A stretch of DNA of 64,000 nucleotides from Nocardia neocaledoniensis (GCF_003182135.1 NZ_QGTL01000019.1:41968-105967), one strand, 5' to 3'; shown: positions 8,183 to 16,715, counted from the stretch's first letter. The notes: a model not told the origin generated them from the letters alone. A program made the numbers and translations.

Positions 8183-9648
8183 AGCGGCGCCTCCGGCCAC
8201 CACGCGGCGCGCAGTTCGGTGCCGTTGCGCGCGCCGGTCACGACGATGTAGCAGAAGCTGCGATCGGGATCGTCGAAGTACAGACGCAGATAGCCGGTCA
8301 ACTGAGGCGCTTTGTAGCGATCGAGATACGTTCCCCAGTGCAGGGTTCCGTGGCTCGACCGCCTGCTCCACTGTTCGTCACCCTCGGCGCGGTCGTAGGT
8401 GGGCGGGGGCGCGATCGGCGTCCGGTCGGCGTTACAGACCACGTCGATCGTCCTGGCCGGCTCGCTGTTGCCGAAGCACAGGATCCGGCCGACCGGCACG
8501 TAGACATCGACAGAGACGTTCTTCTGCCCCTCGTCGATCGGATTGCATCCCCACATCTCCTGATACCCAGCCCCGAACTGCCAGGCCGGCAGCAGCTCCG
8601 GAAACGCTTGCACCACATACGTGTACGCCCCCCACGACACCGCGTCCACACTCGTCTGCGGACCGAGCGGGATCGCGGCGGGCGAGTGCTCGGACCCGGT
8701 GCGGGTCAAACCCAGGATCGCCGCCATGCCCGCGAGCAGCACGACCGCGGCCGCGGCGCCGAACACCAGCCGCCCGCGCCGGACAGGCGGACGGGTGACG
8801 GCGGTGAGCCGCACCGTGCCCTGCGCCGCGGCCTGCACGGCCGCGGCCAGCGCGCCGCAGGACTGGTAGCGCTCGTCGGGATTCTTGGCGAGCGCCGTCG
8901 CGATCACCGTGTCGAAACCCGGTGGGAGCCCGGCCTTGTCGAGGGTGGGCGGTGGTTCGTGCAGGTGGGCGTACATCACCGCGGCGGGGTTGTCGCGGGG
9001 GAACGGCACCGAGCCGGTGAGGAGTTCGTAGAGCACGCAGCCGAGGGCGTAGACGTCGGCCCGGCGATCCACCACCCCGCCGTTGATCTGTTCGGGGGCC
9101 GCGTAGGCCAGGGTGGCGCTGATCCCGGGGCCGGTCGAGGCGGTGGGGGCGTCGGCGGGTCTGGCGATGCCGAAATCGGTGACGAGGACGCGGTCGGGGC
9201 GGCCGTCCTGCTCGGCCACCAGGATGTTCGCCGGCTTCACATCCCGGTGCAGCACGCCCTTGCGGTGCAGGGCGTCGAGACCCTTGGCCACCTCGGTGAC
9301 GATCCGGACCGTCCGGTCCAGCGGCAACGCGGCCGGACCGCGCCGGATCAGCTGCGCGAGATCCACACCGTCGACGTACTGCATCGCGATCCACAACCGG
9401 CCGTCGTGCTGACCGCGATCGCGCACCGCGACCAGATTCGGGTGGTTGAGCCGGGCCGCGATCGTGGCCTCGCGCAGGAAGCGCTCCCGGAACACCGGGT
9501 CGCCGGTGAGCGCGTCGGACAGGATCTTCAGCGCGTCCTTGCGGGGGAGTCGCGGATGCTGGGCCAGGTAGACCGTGCCCATCCCGCCCATGCCGAGGCG
9601 TCGCTCGAGGCGATACCCGGCGAAATTCATGCCCTCAGAAACAATCAA
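8179..9648 (-). CDS. Transmembrane Ser/Thr protein kinase with four-cysteine extracellular domain (kinase A of copy 1, first gene of array)
   Basis: 489 residues if the TTG at 9648 is used; an ATG at 9630 would give 483. The longer form is preferred because it aligns exactly with the N-terminus of the kinase at 3939-5393, though the GAGGG just before 9630 leaves doubt. Motifs: GMGGMGTV, DALKIL, HRDVKPANIL, DFGIARPADAP, APEQ. Membrane helix near residues 300-320, then a domain with four cysteines (GCNPI, ILCFGN, VVCNAD, SFCYIVV) and the end AWWPEAPL. It is the promoter-proximal gene; the 156 bp before it, up to the TerD-like gene, should hold the array promoter. Confidence 0.9.
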   Translation of the reverse strand: MIVSEGMNFAGYRLERRLGMGGMGTVYLAQHPRLPRKDALKILSDALTGDPVFRERFLREATIAARLNHPNLVAVRDRGQHDGRLWIAMQYVDGVDLAQLIRRGPAALPLDRTVRIVTEVAKGLDALHRKGVLHRDVKPANILVAEQDGRPDRVLVTDFGIARPADAPTASTGPGISATLAYAAPEQINGGVVDRRADVYALGCVLYELLTGSVPFPRDNPAAVMYAHLHEPPPTLDKAGLPPGFDTVIATALAKNPDERYQSCGALAAAVQAAAQGTVRLTAVTRPPVRRGRLVFGAAAAVVLLAGMAAILGLTRTGSEHSPAAIPLGPQTSVDAVSWGAYTYVVQAFPELLPAWQFGAGYQEMWGCNPIDEGQKNVSVDVYVPVGRILCFGNSEPARTIDVVCNADRTPIAPPPTYDRAEGDEQWSRRSSHGTLHWGTYLDRYKAPQLTGYLRLYFDDPDRSFCYIVVTGARNGTELRAAWWPEAPL

Positions 9649-9804
9649 CTGTCATGCTTCCCGAACCGATCAGCGCCGGGACCCTTCCGGCGCGTGCCGG
9701 CCGCTGGGCGCGGTCACGCTGAGGCGCAACCGAAGCCGGTGACCCGGCCGACGGCCCGACTATAACCGACCGGCGGTTATGCCAGGTGCCAACCGGTCGA
9801 GCCG

Positions 9805-10353
9805 CTAGCCGAGATGGCCTGCCACGAGGGGGACCGCGTCGGCGATGTGCTCGGCGTGGATCGGCGCGAGGATCGGGGTGAACTCCCAGCTCCCGTGGGG
9901 GGCATGCAGTCTGCCGATGACGAGGCCGGTGTGCGAGGCGGCGTCGGCGAGGTCGAAGCGCACCATCTCGATGCCGGTCACATTGTCGATGACCCGGCAG
10001 AAGCCGTTCTCGATCTGGCCGAAGCGCTGCCCGGTGTAGCAGCTCACCAGGAAGACGATGGTGGTGATCGCCGGGTCGATCCTGGTCAGGTCGACCACGA
10101 TCGCCTCGTTGTCGCCGTCCCCGTCGCCGGTGACGCTGTCGCCGAGGTGGCGGACCGCGCCGTCGCGGGAGGTCAATTGCTCGTGGTAGGCGACATCGAC
10201 GAAGTCGGGGCCGGCGAACAGCAGGGCGGCGGCGTTGAGATCGATGTCCTTCTTCGCGCCGACGAGGAGTCCGTCGGGGTTGGCGGGATCCCATCCCAGG
10301 CCCATCGTGACGTGCTCGAGCGGCGGTCGGTGCTGGGGAACAGATCCGGTCAT
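9805..10353 (-). CDS. TerD-family calcium-binding stress protein
   Basis: 182 residues from the ATG at 10353; a GTG 24 codons upstream (10425) is also open but would add an apolar stretch unlike TerD. The TerD signature is clear: VTMGLGWDP, DIDLNAAALLF, and the acidic calcium loop GDSVTGDGDGDNEAIVVDL about residues 78-96, followed by IVFLVSCYTGQRFGQIENGFCRV. The first strand normally present before the GLGWD motif is shortened. TerD proteins bind Ca2+ and are linked to tellurite and general stress; no other ter genes are nearby. No clear Shine-Dalgarno sequence is visible. Confidence 0.85.
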   Translation of the reverse strand: MTGSVPQHRPPLEHVTMGLGWDPANPDGLLVGAKKDIDLNAAALLFAGPDFVDVAYHEQLTSRDGAVRHLGDSVTGDGDGDNEAIVVDLTRIDPAITTIVFLVSCYTGQRFGQIENGFCRVIDNVTGIEMVRFDLADAASHTGLVIGRLHAPHGSWEFTPILAPIHAEHIADAVPLVAGHLG

Positions 10354-10682
10354 GCCGCATAAAGATGCCGTAAAGACGGTGGTGCTGGCAAATGCGGTGC
10401 GCACCGCGGATATGAGCCAATTCACCTGCCGACGACTCGCTGTCTGACCGATTCGCTATTACCCGGGCGACCGAATTCATTTCTTTCGGACACCTGCGCG
10501 TCATTTCTGGTTCATCTACATGAAGGCATTGTCAACGGTTCGGGTCGGCGCGAATTTTAAGGTCGCGAACCATGGATCATGCCGCCCCGCTATGAAATTG
10601 CTCGATGTGAGGTTTACTTTCCGGCGAGCGTTGGGCGTGCGGGTATGTCGAGAAATCGCCGGTCGCTGCGGGTTCGCCCGAC
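10354..10682. other. Gene-free spacer, less GC-rich
   Basis: No convincing coding frame was found between the TerD-like gene and the promoter of the repeat protein. Base composition is visibly lower in G+C than in the flanking genes, with runs such as TTCATTTCTTTC (10478-10489). It probably holds the divergent promoter of the TerD gene and upstream control sites for 10799-11179. Confidence 0.4.
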
Positions 10683-10711
10683 TTGTCGATCGTGTGACGA
10701 TGTGTTAATAA
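10683..10711 (+). promoter_or_regulatory. Candidate promoter for the exported repeat protein
   Basis: TTGTCG (10683-10688) and TAATAA (10706-10711) are separated by 17 bp, the sigma-70-like spacing. It stands in a gene-free AT-richer stretch and would give a leader of roughly 80 nt before the GTG at 10799. Sequence-based guess only. Confidence 0.4.
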
Positions 10712-10798
10712 TTCCTCGCCGGGGGATTCGATATTCCGGGCCGCGAGAAACGGTGGATATCGCCTCGCGATGCGTGACCTTTGATGAGGAGAAATTCT

Positions 10799-11179
10799 GT
10801 GAGCAAGTTCCGTGTGATCGGTGCTGCCGTTGTCGTCGCGACCGGTCTGATGCTCGGTGCCGCGGGCACCGCCGCCGCGGCCGACGCCCCGAGCACCGCC
10901 TCGGCCGATTTCTTCAGCGGCAGCGCGAGCTACCCGGTGAAGCCGACCGCCACCACCCCGGCGCCGAGCACCGCGTCGGCCGAGTTCTTCACCGGCCTCG
11001 GTTCGGGCAGCTCGGCCCCCGCCACCGTCGCCGACGCCCCCAGCACCGCCTCCGCCGAGGCCTTCAGCGGCAGCGCGAGCTACCCGGTGAAGCCGACCGC
11101 CACCACCCCGGCGCCGAGCACCGCGTCCGCGGAGTTCTTCACCGGTCTGGGTTCGGGCAGCGCGGCTCCGGCCGCCTGA
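10799..11179 (+). CDS. Exported low-complexity protein built from two near-identical 50-residue repeats
   Basis: 126 residues from the GTG at 10799, chosen because AGGAG (10787-10791) lies 7 nt upstream. A signal peptide (KFRVIGAAVVVATGLMLG, ending AAAADA) is followed by two copies of a 50-residue unit rich in Ala, Ser, Thr and Pro. Each copy contains two versions of a shorter element, APSTASAxFF, separated by SYPVKPTATTP. No enzymatic motif and no cysteine. It may be a cell-surface or secreted unstructured protein. It stands alone with its own promoter and a strong terminator. Function unknown. Confidence 0.75.
   Translation: MSKFRVIGAAVVVATGLMLGAAGTAAAADAPSTASADFFSGSASYPVKPTATTPAPSTASAEFFTGLGSGSSAPATVADAPSTASAEAFSGSASYPVKPTATTPAPSTASAEFFTGLGSGSAAPAA
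10883..11179 (+). repeat. Tandem 150-bp coding repeat, two copies
   Basis: The DNA from GACGCC at 10883 recurs starting at 11033, a period of exactly 150 bp (50 codons). The middle part of the unit is identical at the base level in both copies, with a few changes at the unit starts and ends, which points to a recent duplication or to homogenisation inside the gene. Confidence 0.85.
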
Positions 11180-11195
11180 CCTTCGAGAAGATCTG

Positions 11196-11229
11196 CCGCC
11201 GCCGGGATGCCTTTCCCGGCGGCGGTTTT
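11196..11229 (+). terminator. Rho-independent terminator
   Basis: CCGCCGCCGGGA (11196-11207) pairs perfectly with TCCCGGCGGCGG (11214-11225) over a 6-nt loop and is followed by TTTT. It lies 16 bp after the stop of the repeat protein and just before the end of the convergent GH76 gene. Confidence 0.8.
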
Positions 11230-11233
11230 CGTC

Positions 11234-12436
11234 TCAGTGCCCGGCGGCGGCGAGCCGGTGGTCGGCCTCGAGCACCAGCCAGCCGCTGAGCTGCACGGAC
11301 AGGTCGCGGCTGAGATTCGCCGACGCGGCGGCCGCCGACGCCATGAGCTGGAGCGAGCCATGGGAGTTCGGCGCGGTCACCGGGCGCGACCAGTCCGCGC
11401 CGAACAGGGGCAGCCCCGCCACCTCGGCCCGGTGCTCCCAGGCCGCCCGCGCGGACGTGCGCACGATCCGGGCCGCCGTCCGATCGCCCAGCGCGAGTGC
11501 GGCTTCGGCGAGATAGCGGGCGAGGATTCCCATGAACAGCCCGGAGTCGTTGTCGGTGGCCGCCGCGATCACCCCGTCGTGGGTGAGCCGGTCGGCGACC
11601 GCGCCGATCAGGGCGTGGGCGCGGGCGCGATACACCGGATCGCCGGTGCGCACGGCCAATTCGGTGTCGAGCCCGATCGTCACGCCCTGGCAGTAGGTGT
11701 GCACCGTGCGGTGCAGCCGCCCACCCGGCTCGTTCACGCCGTCGAGGATCAAGCCGGTGTCGGGGTCGCGCAGGCGGGTGTGCAGGAAGTCGGCCAGTTC
11801 GACGGCGCGGGTCGGTTCACCGAGGCGGGCCATCGCGATGCCGGTCGGGCCGACGGCGGGAGTGTTGTAGTAGGGCTCGTCGATCCGCCACGGGACGGCG
11901 CCGACCTCCGGGTTCCAGCCGTCGTAGAGCGCCGCGCGGAGGTCGTCGATCGCGTCGTCGAACCGGAGGTCGAGCAGCCGCTCGGCCCGCTCGAGCGCCA
12001 GCGCCAGCCAGGCCATGTCGTCGTAGTACCGGTTGGTCCAGCCGGTGACATTGCGGATCCGGATCCCGTCGGCCAGGGCGCGGACCCGATGCAGGCGCGC
12101 CGGTGTGCGCTCGCGGTGCGCGGCGTCGATCGCGCAGTCGAGCAAATGCGCCTGCCACCAGTAGCACCAGCGGCCGAAGGATTGGTCGATCAGCGTCGCG
12201 GGCCAGACGAGCAGGCCCAGCTGCCGCCGCGAGCCGCCCCACAGCGAACGCACGTGCCGCTCCACGATCGCGCGTTCGGCCAGCGCCGCACGCTGGGCGG
12301 CGTCCGTCGGTCCCGTCCCGGTGGCCGGCCTGATCGAACCGGCGGGCATCGGCTGTGCCAGTCCGGCCACCGCGATCGCCGCGCCCGCCGCGAACAGCAC
12401 ACTGCGCCTGCTGACCCCACCGCTCGCGCGATCCAT
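11234..12436 (-). CDS. Tat-exported glycoside hydrolase family 76 protein (alpha-1,6-mannanase-like)
   Basis: 400 residues from the ATG at 12436 (a GTG one codon upstream is equally possible; GAGAGGAG lies upstream of both). The N-terminus has a twin-arginine signal, SRRSVLFAAGAAIAVAGLA. The body matches the GH76 (alpha/alpha)6 barrel: NRYYDDMAW carries the adjacent Asp pair (D139, D140) that serves as catalytic residues in this family, and YYNTPAVGPTGIAMARLG and HTYCQGVTIG are other typical segments. Expected action is endo-cleavage of alpha-1,6-mannan, perhaps remodelling lipomannan-type wall glycans. Transcribed towards the repeat-protein gene. Confidence 0.8.
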   Translation of the reverse strand: MDRASGGVSRRSVLFAAGAAIAVAGLAQPMPAGSIRPATGTGPTDAAQRAALAERAIVERHVRSLWGGSRRQLGLLVWPATLIDQSFGRWCYWWQAHLLDCAIDAAHRERTPARLHRVRALADGIRIRNVTGWTNRYYDDMAWLALALERAERLLDLRFDDAIDDLRAALYDGWNPEVGAVPWRIDEPYYNTPAVGPTGIAMARLGEPTRAVELADFLHTRLRDPDTGLILDGVNEPGGRLHRTVHTYCQGVTIGLDTELAVRTGDPVYRARAHALIGAVADRLTHDGVIAAATDNDSGLFMGILARYLAEAALALGDRTAARIVRTSARAAWEHRAEVAGLPLFGADWSRPVTAPNSHGSLQLMASAAAASANLSRDLSVQLSGWLVLEADHRLAAAGH

Positions 12437-12889
12437 CACCCCTGGCACTCCTCTCCGCGCCCACAGAGTTCCCGGCGGGGATGGCCGAGGGCTGAATAGC
12501 GCCGGTGCACCGTGGAAACGTTCGGCGGGGTCGCGGAGTGCGGGGCGGGGCGGAAGACCCCGAACAGAACAGTCCCCGGTAGTCTCCATCGATTCCGAGA
12601 GCTTCAGTCGTCGCTGACAACTCCGGTACTCGACTGGCTTGCCGGGGGCTTGGCCAGATCCTGGAAAAGCGTCTCAGCGGTCGACGGACGTCTCCCTCGG
12701 CTGTGTGGCTCGTTCCCGGTGTTCTGGTGTATCTCCAGTCTGCTCCTGATCCGGCCGCTGTCAAGACCCGTGGGCAGGGAAAATCGGGACCGAATTTCGG
12801 GCGTTGTGCGGACGGTGAACAGGGAGGACAGTGGGTATGTCCGGTGGCGTCCACCGGGGGCGCCGCCCTTCCTGAACAGGAGGTGGCCT
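12437..12889. other. Gene-free divergent spacer
   Basis: Between the GH76 gene (leftward) and the gene at 12890 (rightward). Open frames here have no family features and poor codon use. Promoters for both neighbours are expected, but I could not pick out convincing -35/-10 pairs or a clear palindrome. Confidence 0.4.
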
Positions 12890-13513
12890 GTGTACGCACG
12901 TTCGAGCACGATCACGGCCGAGCCGTCGTCGATCGACAGTGGGATCGCGTACCTCCGCAACGAGGTGATGCCGCGACTGTCCGAGATCGACGGGTGGGTG
13001 GGCATGTCCCTGATGGTGAACAGGGCGACGGGGCGCTGCATCGCCTCGACCGCGTGGGAAACCGAGGACGCGATGCGTTCGAGCCGGCTTGCCGTGCAAC
13101 CGGTTCGCGACGGCCTGGCCCATGCCCTCAACGGGCAGACCGAGCAGATCGACGAATGGGATGTCGCGGTGATGCACCGCGACCACCTGGCCGGGGCCCG
13201 CGCCTGCACGCGGTGCACCTGGGTGCAGGTCGATCCGGGCGGTATCGACCGCATGATCGACACGTTCAAGCACACGTTGCTGCCGAAGCTGGAACGGATG
13301 GAGGGGTTCCGCAGCGCGAGCCTGTTCGTCGACCGGTCGACCGGTCGCGCGGTGGGCTCGACCGTGTGGTCGAGCATCGAGGAGCTGGAGAGCAGCCGTC
13401 AGCAGACCGACCAGCTCAGGGCGGCGGTGGTTCGCGAGGTGGGCGCCGACGTGGTCGAGGTGGCCGAGTTCCGGCTCGGCTTCGCGCATCTGCGCGTCCC
13501 CGAACTGGTCTGA
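12890..13513 (+). CDS. Two-domain dimeric alpha/beta-barrel (ABM-like) protein
   Basis: 207 residues. The GTG at 12890 has a perfect AGGAGG 6 nt upstream. Two similar halves are visible, each starting with a helix (IDSGIAYLRNEVMPRL and IDRMIDTFKHTLLPKL) followed by a strand with GW/F-x-S-x-S-L-x-V-x-R-x-T-G-R. This internal repeat of about 100 residues is typical of tandem ferredoxin-like antibiotic-biosynthesis-monooxygenase folds common in mycobacteria and nocardiae. No catalytic residue can be named. It is convergent with the LysR gene. Confidence 0.7.
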   Translation: MYARSSTITAEPSSIDSGIAYLRNEVMPRLSEIDGWVGMSLMVNRATGRCIASTAWETEDAMRSSRLAVQPVRDGLAHALNGQTEQIDEWDVAVMHRDHLAGARACTRCTWVQVDPGGIDRMIDTFKHTLLPKLERMEGFRSASLFVDRSTGRAVGSTVWSSIEELESSRQQTDQLRAAVVREVGADVVEVAEFRLGFAHLRVPELV

Positions 13514-13529
13514 CACCGGACGGCCCGTG

Positions 13530-14468
13530 CTATTCCGCCGGCTCCCTCGGGGCCGGCGGGGTGGCGCCGAGCCCCTTCGCGTCGGCGGCGGCGCGGATCG
13601 CGTCGACGACGAGCAGCAGCGCCGCCCTGCGCCCGGTGTTGGTGCGATACGCCAGCGACACCGTACGGGTGAGGATGTCGCCGAGGGCGACGATGTCGAC
13701 GCCCGGCGGGCGCAGGGCGAGCCCGAGGTCGGAGACCAGCGTGACGCCGAGGCCGGCCGCCGCCATGGCCATCGCGGTGGCCTGTTCCTCCACCTCGTGA
13801 TCGATTCGCGGCGCGATCCCGGCGGACTGGAACGCCAGGCGGGCCGAGTTGCCGAAGTGCGAGCGGGCCGGCGCCAGGATCCACGGATACTCGGCCAGCT
13901 CGGCCAGCGTCACCCGCGCCGAGGGCACCGCACCGGCCGGGACGGCGGCATGGATCCGCTCCACCGCGATCACCGCGCGTTCCAGGCCGTGATCCCAGGT
14001 CATGGGAGAGTTGGAGTAGTCGAGCGCGAAGGACAGGTCGAGCGCGCCGTCACGGACCGCCGCCGCCGTCGCCTCCGGCGCGAGTTCCCTGGTGCGCACC
14101 AGGATTCCGGGGTGGGTGCGGGCCAGCGCGGTGAGCGCGTCGGGGAGCAGGCCCGAGGCCACCGACGCCCAGACGCCCGCGGTCAGCGACGCCGTCACCG
14201 ATTCGCCGGATTCCTCGAGCGCCTGGGTGGCCCGCTCGACGAGGGCCAGGATCTCCGCGGCGTGCTCGGCGAGCAGCACACCGCGGTCGGTGAGCTGCAC
14301 GCGGCGGCCGCGCCGTTCGAGCAGCCGGGTGCCGACATCGCGTTCGAGCTGCGCGAGCTGCTGGGACACCGCCGACGCGGTGTAGTGCAGCGCGGACGCC
14401 GCGGCCGTGATCGTTCCGCGTCGGTGCAGCTCGCGCAACATGCGCAGGCGGGGCAGCGACAGGTCCAT
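13530..14468 (-). CDS. LysR family transcriptional regulator
   Basis: 312 residues from the ATG at 14468, the usual LTTR size. N-terminal winged helix: LPRLRMLRELHRRGTITAAASAL, then SAVSQQLAQLERDVGTRLLER, the classical LysR pattern. A substrate-binding domain follows. Its start lies 121 bp from the divergent amino-acid dehydrogenase (14589), and a T-N11-A dyad sits between them, so it very likely controls that gene and itself. Confidence 0.9.
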   Translation of the reverse strand: MDLSLPRLRMLRELHRRGTITAAASALHYTASAVSQQLAQLERDVGTRLLERRGRRVQLTDRGVLLAEHAAEILALVERATQALEESGESVTASLTAGVWASVASGLLPDALTALARTHPGILVRTRELAPEATAAAVRDGALDLSFALDYSNSPMTWDHGLERAVIAVERIHAAVPAGAVPSARVTLAELAEYPWILAPARSHFGNSARLAFQSAGIAPRIDHEVEEQATAMAMAAAGLGVTLVSDLGLALRPPGVDIVALGDILTRTVSLAYRTNTGRRAALLLVVDAIRAAADAKGLGATPPAPREPAE

Positions 14469-14480
14469 GGGATCGAGCGT

Positions 14481-14500
14481 ATGCGTTGTGCAGCAATGCT
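14481..14500. promoter_or_regulatory. Candidate LysR box
   Basis: GCGTTG (14483-14488) and CAATGC (14494-14499) form a dyad with one mismatch and a 5-bp spacer, matching the T-N11-A type site bound by LysR proteins. It is 12 bp upstream of the regulator's start codon and in the shared intergenic region with the dehydrogenase. Confidence 0.5.
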
Positions 14501-14588
14501 GAACACCGCCGTGAACGAACCGTAAATAGACGCGCGCGCGGATGCGGCCGCAGGCTGGTGACACGAGCCCGAAGAGGAGGTTGTCGCC

Positions 14589-15824
14589 GTGACGATGATG
14601 CAGAACTCACCTGGGAGTACCCCGCAGGTGACCGCGCAAACCACTCCGACGATTCCCGCGGCCACCCGCCCCGAGCCGTATCTGCGCCTGCACTGGACGG
14701 ATTCGAGCACGGGCGCGGTCGGCTACCTCGTCGTGCACACATTGCGTTCCGGCCTGGCGACCGGCGGCACCAGGATGCGCGCGGGCTGCCGGCTGAGCGA
14801 GGTCGAGGATCTGGCGCGCGGCATGGCGGACAAGACCGCCACCTTCGACCTCCCGGTCGGCGGCGCCAAGGGCGGCATCGACTTCGACCCCAAGGATCCG
14901 CGCGCGGTCGAGGTGCTCGAGCGCTATTGCGAGGCGATGCGGCCGTGGCTCGACACGCACTGGGTCACCGCGGAGGACCTCGGCGTTCCGCAGCACCTCA
15001 TCGACGCGGTGTTCGACAAGCTCGGCCTCGGCCAGAGCTATCACGCCGCGATCCGCCGCTCGGCCGATCCCGCGGCGACGCTGCGCAGGGTGCGCGACGG
15101 GCTGAACGCCGCGGTCGAAGGCGGGTTCCTGCTCGGCGACGTCATCGGCGGCTACGGAGTGGCGCACGCCTGCCTCGCCGCGGCCGTCTCGTGGGGCCGC
15201 GCGCCCGCCGCGACCACCGTCGCGATCCAGGGGATCGGCACGATGGGCGGGTCGGCCGCCTACTACCTGCACGAGGCCGGGATGACCGTCACCACCATCG
15301 CCGACGCCGCGGGCACCCTGCACCGCGCCGAGGGGCTCGACATCCCCGCGCTGCTCGCGCTGCGTGACGCCTACGGCGAGATCGACCGCTCCCGGCTGCC
15401 CGCGGGCATCGACCAGCTGCCGCGCGCCGCGATCGTCTCCGCCGACGTGGACATCCTCGTCCCCGCGGCCATCTCGTACGCGCTCACCCCGGACAACTCC
15501 TACGACGTGCGCGCCCGCATCGTGGTCGAGGCGGCCAACGCCGCGACCACCCCGGAGGCCGAGGCCATGCTCGCCGCCCGCGGCGTCGCCGTGCTGCCGG
15601 ATTTCGTGGCGAACGCGGGCGCCGTCGCCTGGGCCTGGTGGCTGCTGCTCGGCGAGGTGGACGACACCCCGGCGACCTCGTTCGACCGCCTGCGCGTGAT
15701 CATGCACGCCAAGGTCGCGGAGTTGCTGGCCGCCTGGACCGACCAGCACGTCACCCCGCGCGAGACCGCCCGGCGCTGGACCGAAACCCCTTCCACGCCG
15801 AGCGGTCCCGTCGTCATCCCCTGA
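14589..15824 (+). CDS. Leu/Val/Phe/Glu-type amino-acid dehydrogenase
   Basis: 411 residues from a GTG with GAGGAGG 8 nt upstream. Motifs of the Glu/Leu/Phe/Val dehydrogenase family: GGTRMR near residue 60, DKTATFDLPVGGAKGG with substrate-binding K82 and catalytic K94, TAEDLG, and the dinucleotide loop IQGIGTMGG. NAD(P)+-dependent oxidative deamination of an amino acid to a 2-oxo acid. The short active-site glycine loop and the length are closer to leucine, valine or phenylalanine dehydrogenases than to glutamate dehydrogenase; the precise substrate cannot be read. Divergent from a LysR gene. Confidence 0.87.
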   Translation: MTMMQNSPGSTPQVTAQTTPTIPAATRPEPYLRLHWTDSSTGAVGYLVVHTLRSGLATGGTRMRAGCRLSEVEDLARGMADKTATFDLPVGGAKGGIDFDPKDPRAVEVLERYCEAMRPWLDTHWVTAEDLGVPQHLIDAVFDKLGLGQSYHAAIRRSADPAATLRRVRDGLNAAVEGGFLLGDVIGGYGVAHACLAAAVSWGRAPAATTVAIQGIGTMGGSAAYYLHEAGMTVTTIADAAGTLHRAEGLDIPALLALRDAYGEIDRSRLPAGIDQLPRAAIVSADVDILVPAAISYALTPDNSYDVRARIVVEAANAATTPEAEAMLAARGVAVLPDFVANAGAVAWAWWLLLGEVDDTPATSFDRLRVIMHAKVAELLAAWTDQHVTPRETARRWTETPSTPSGPVVIP

Positions 15825-15828
15825 CGGA

Positions 15829-16668
15829 TCAGCCGAAGACATCCGTTCCGACCACCGAGAGCAGCCGAAGCTTCTCGGCGTCGGCACTGCCGGGCGTGGC
15901 CGTGTAGACCAGCAGCAGATGGGCCTCGACGGGATCGAGCAGCGTCTGGCAGTTCAGCTCCAGCGCGCCGACTTCGGGATGCCGGAACCGCTTGACCTCG
16001 TGGGGCCGCACGCCCACTTCGTGGGTGTGCCACAGGGTCCGGAACTCCGCGGACTCGGCGAGCAGCAGGTCGGCGTAGTGCGCGGCGCGGGAGCCGGGCC
16101 CGCGGCGGGTGGAGACCTCGCGGAGTCCGGCGACGAACATCCGCGACAGGAACGGGTGGTCCGCCGGGTCGTAGCGGTCGCGCTCGCCGGGGTCGGTGAA
16201 CCAGCGGTAGCCGATGCTGCGCGCGGGTCCGCTGTATCGGGTGGTCTCGCCGGTGAGGGCGACGCCCAGCGGTGTCTGGCGCAGCGTCTCCCCGAGTTCG
16301 GTGACGATCTCGGCGGGGGTGTCCTGTAGCCGGTCGAAGATCCGCAGCAGGCCGGGGCTGATGTGCTCGCCGCTCGCGCCGCGCGCGGGCGGGGTGTGAC
16401 CGGCCAGGCGGAACAGATGGTCGCGTTCGTCGAGCGACAGGTGCAGGCCCTGGGCGATGGCGGCCGTCATCTGTTCGGAGGGCTGCGGACCGCGTTCCTG
16501 TTCGATGCGCGCGTAGTAGTCCGTCGACATGTGACACAGGACCGCGACCTCCTCCCGGCGCAACCCGCTGGTGCGGCGGCGCTGTCCGCGCGGCAGCCCG
16601 ACGTCCTCGGGCTGTAGTGATTCCCGGCGCCGCTTGAGGAATTCGGCCAGTCCGGCCCGATCGATCAT
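15829..16668 (-). CDS. XRE-type regulator with MmyB-like ligand-binding domain
   Basis: 279 residues. The N-terminal helix-turn-helix has the hallmark GLRREEVAVLCHMSTDYYARIEQERG (abbreviated here, residues about 35-60), and the C-terminal part (about 105-265) is the MmyB-like PAS-type domain with the pattern RRGPGSRAAHYADLL. This actinobacterial family typically controls an adjacent short-chain dehydrogenase, and one starts 148 bp away on the other strand. Convergent with the dehydrogenase at 14589-15824, with only 4 bp between stops. Confidence 0.88.
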   Translation of the reverse strand: MIDRAGLAEFLKRRRESLQPEDVGLPRGQRRRTSGLRREEVAVLCHMSTDYYARIEQERGPQPSEQMTAAIAQGLHLSLDERDHLFRLAGHTPPARGASGEHISPGLLRIFDRLQDTPAEIVTELGETLRQTPLGVALTGETTRYSGPARSIGYRWFTDPGERDRYDPADHPFLSRMFVAGLREVSTRRGPGSRAAHYADLLLAESAEFRTLWHTHEVGVRPHEVKRFRHPEVGALELNCQTLLDPVEAHLLLVYTATPGSADAEKLRLLSVVGTDVFG

Positions 16669-16715
16669 CGGCGTACCACCCCTTTCGCGGCTCGGGTTCG
16701 GTTCTACCTTCTGGA

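Noticed and set aside
12604..13377. 257-codon minus-strand frame opposite the two-domain alpha/beta-barrel gene
   Set aside because: The plus-strand gene has a perfect AGGAGG, an internal domain repeat and better codon bias; the antisense frame has none of these.
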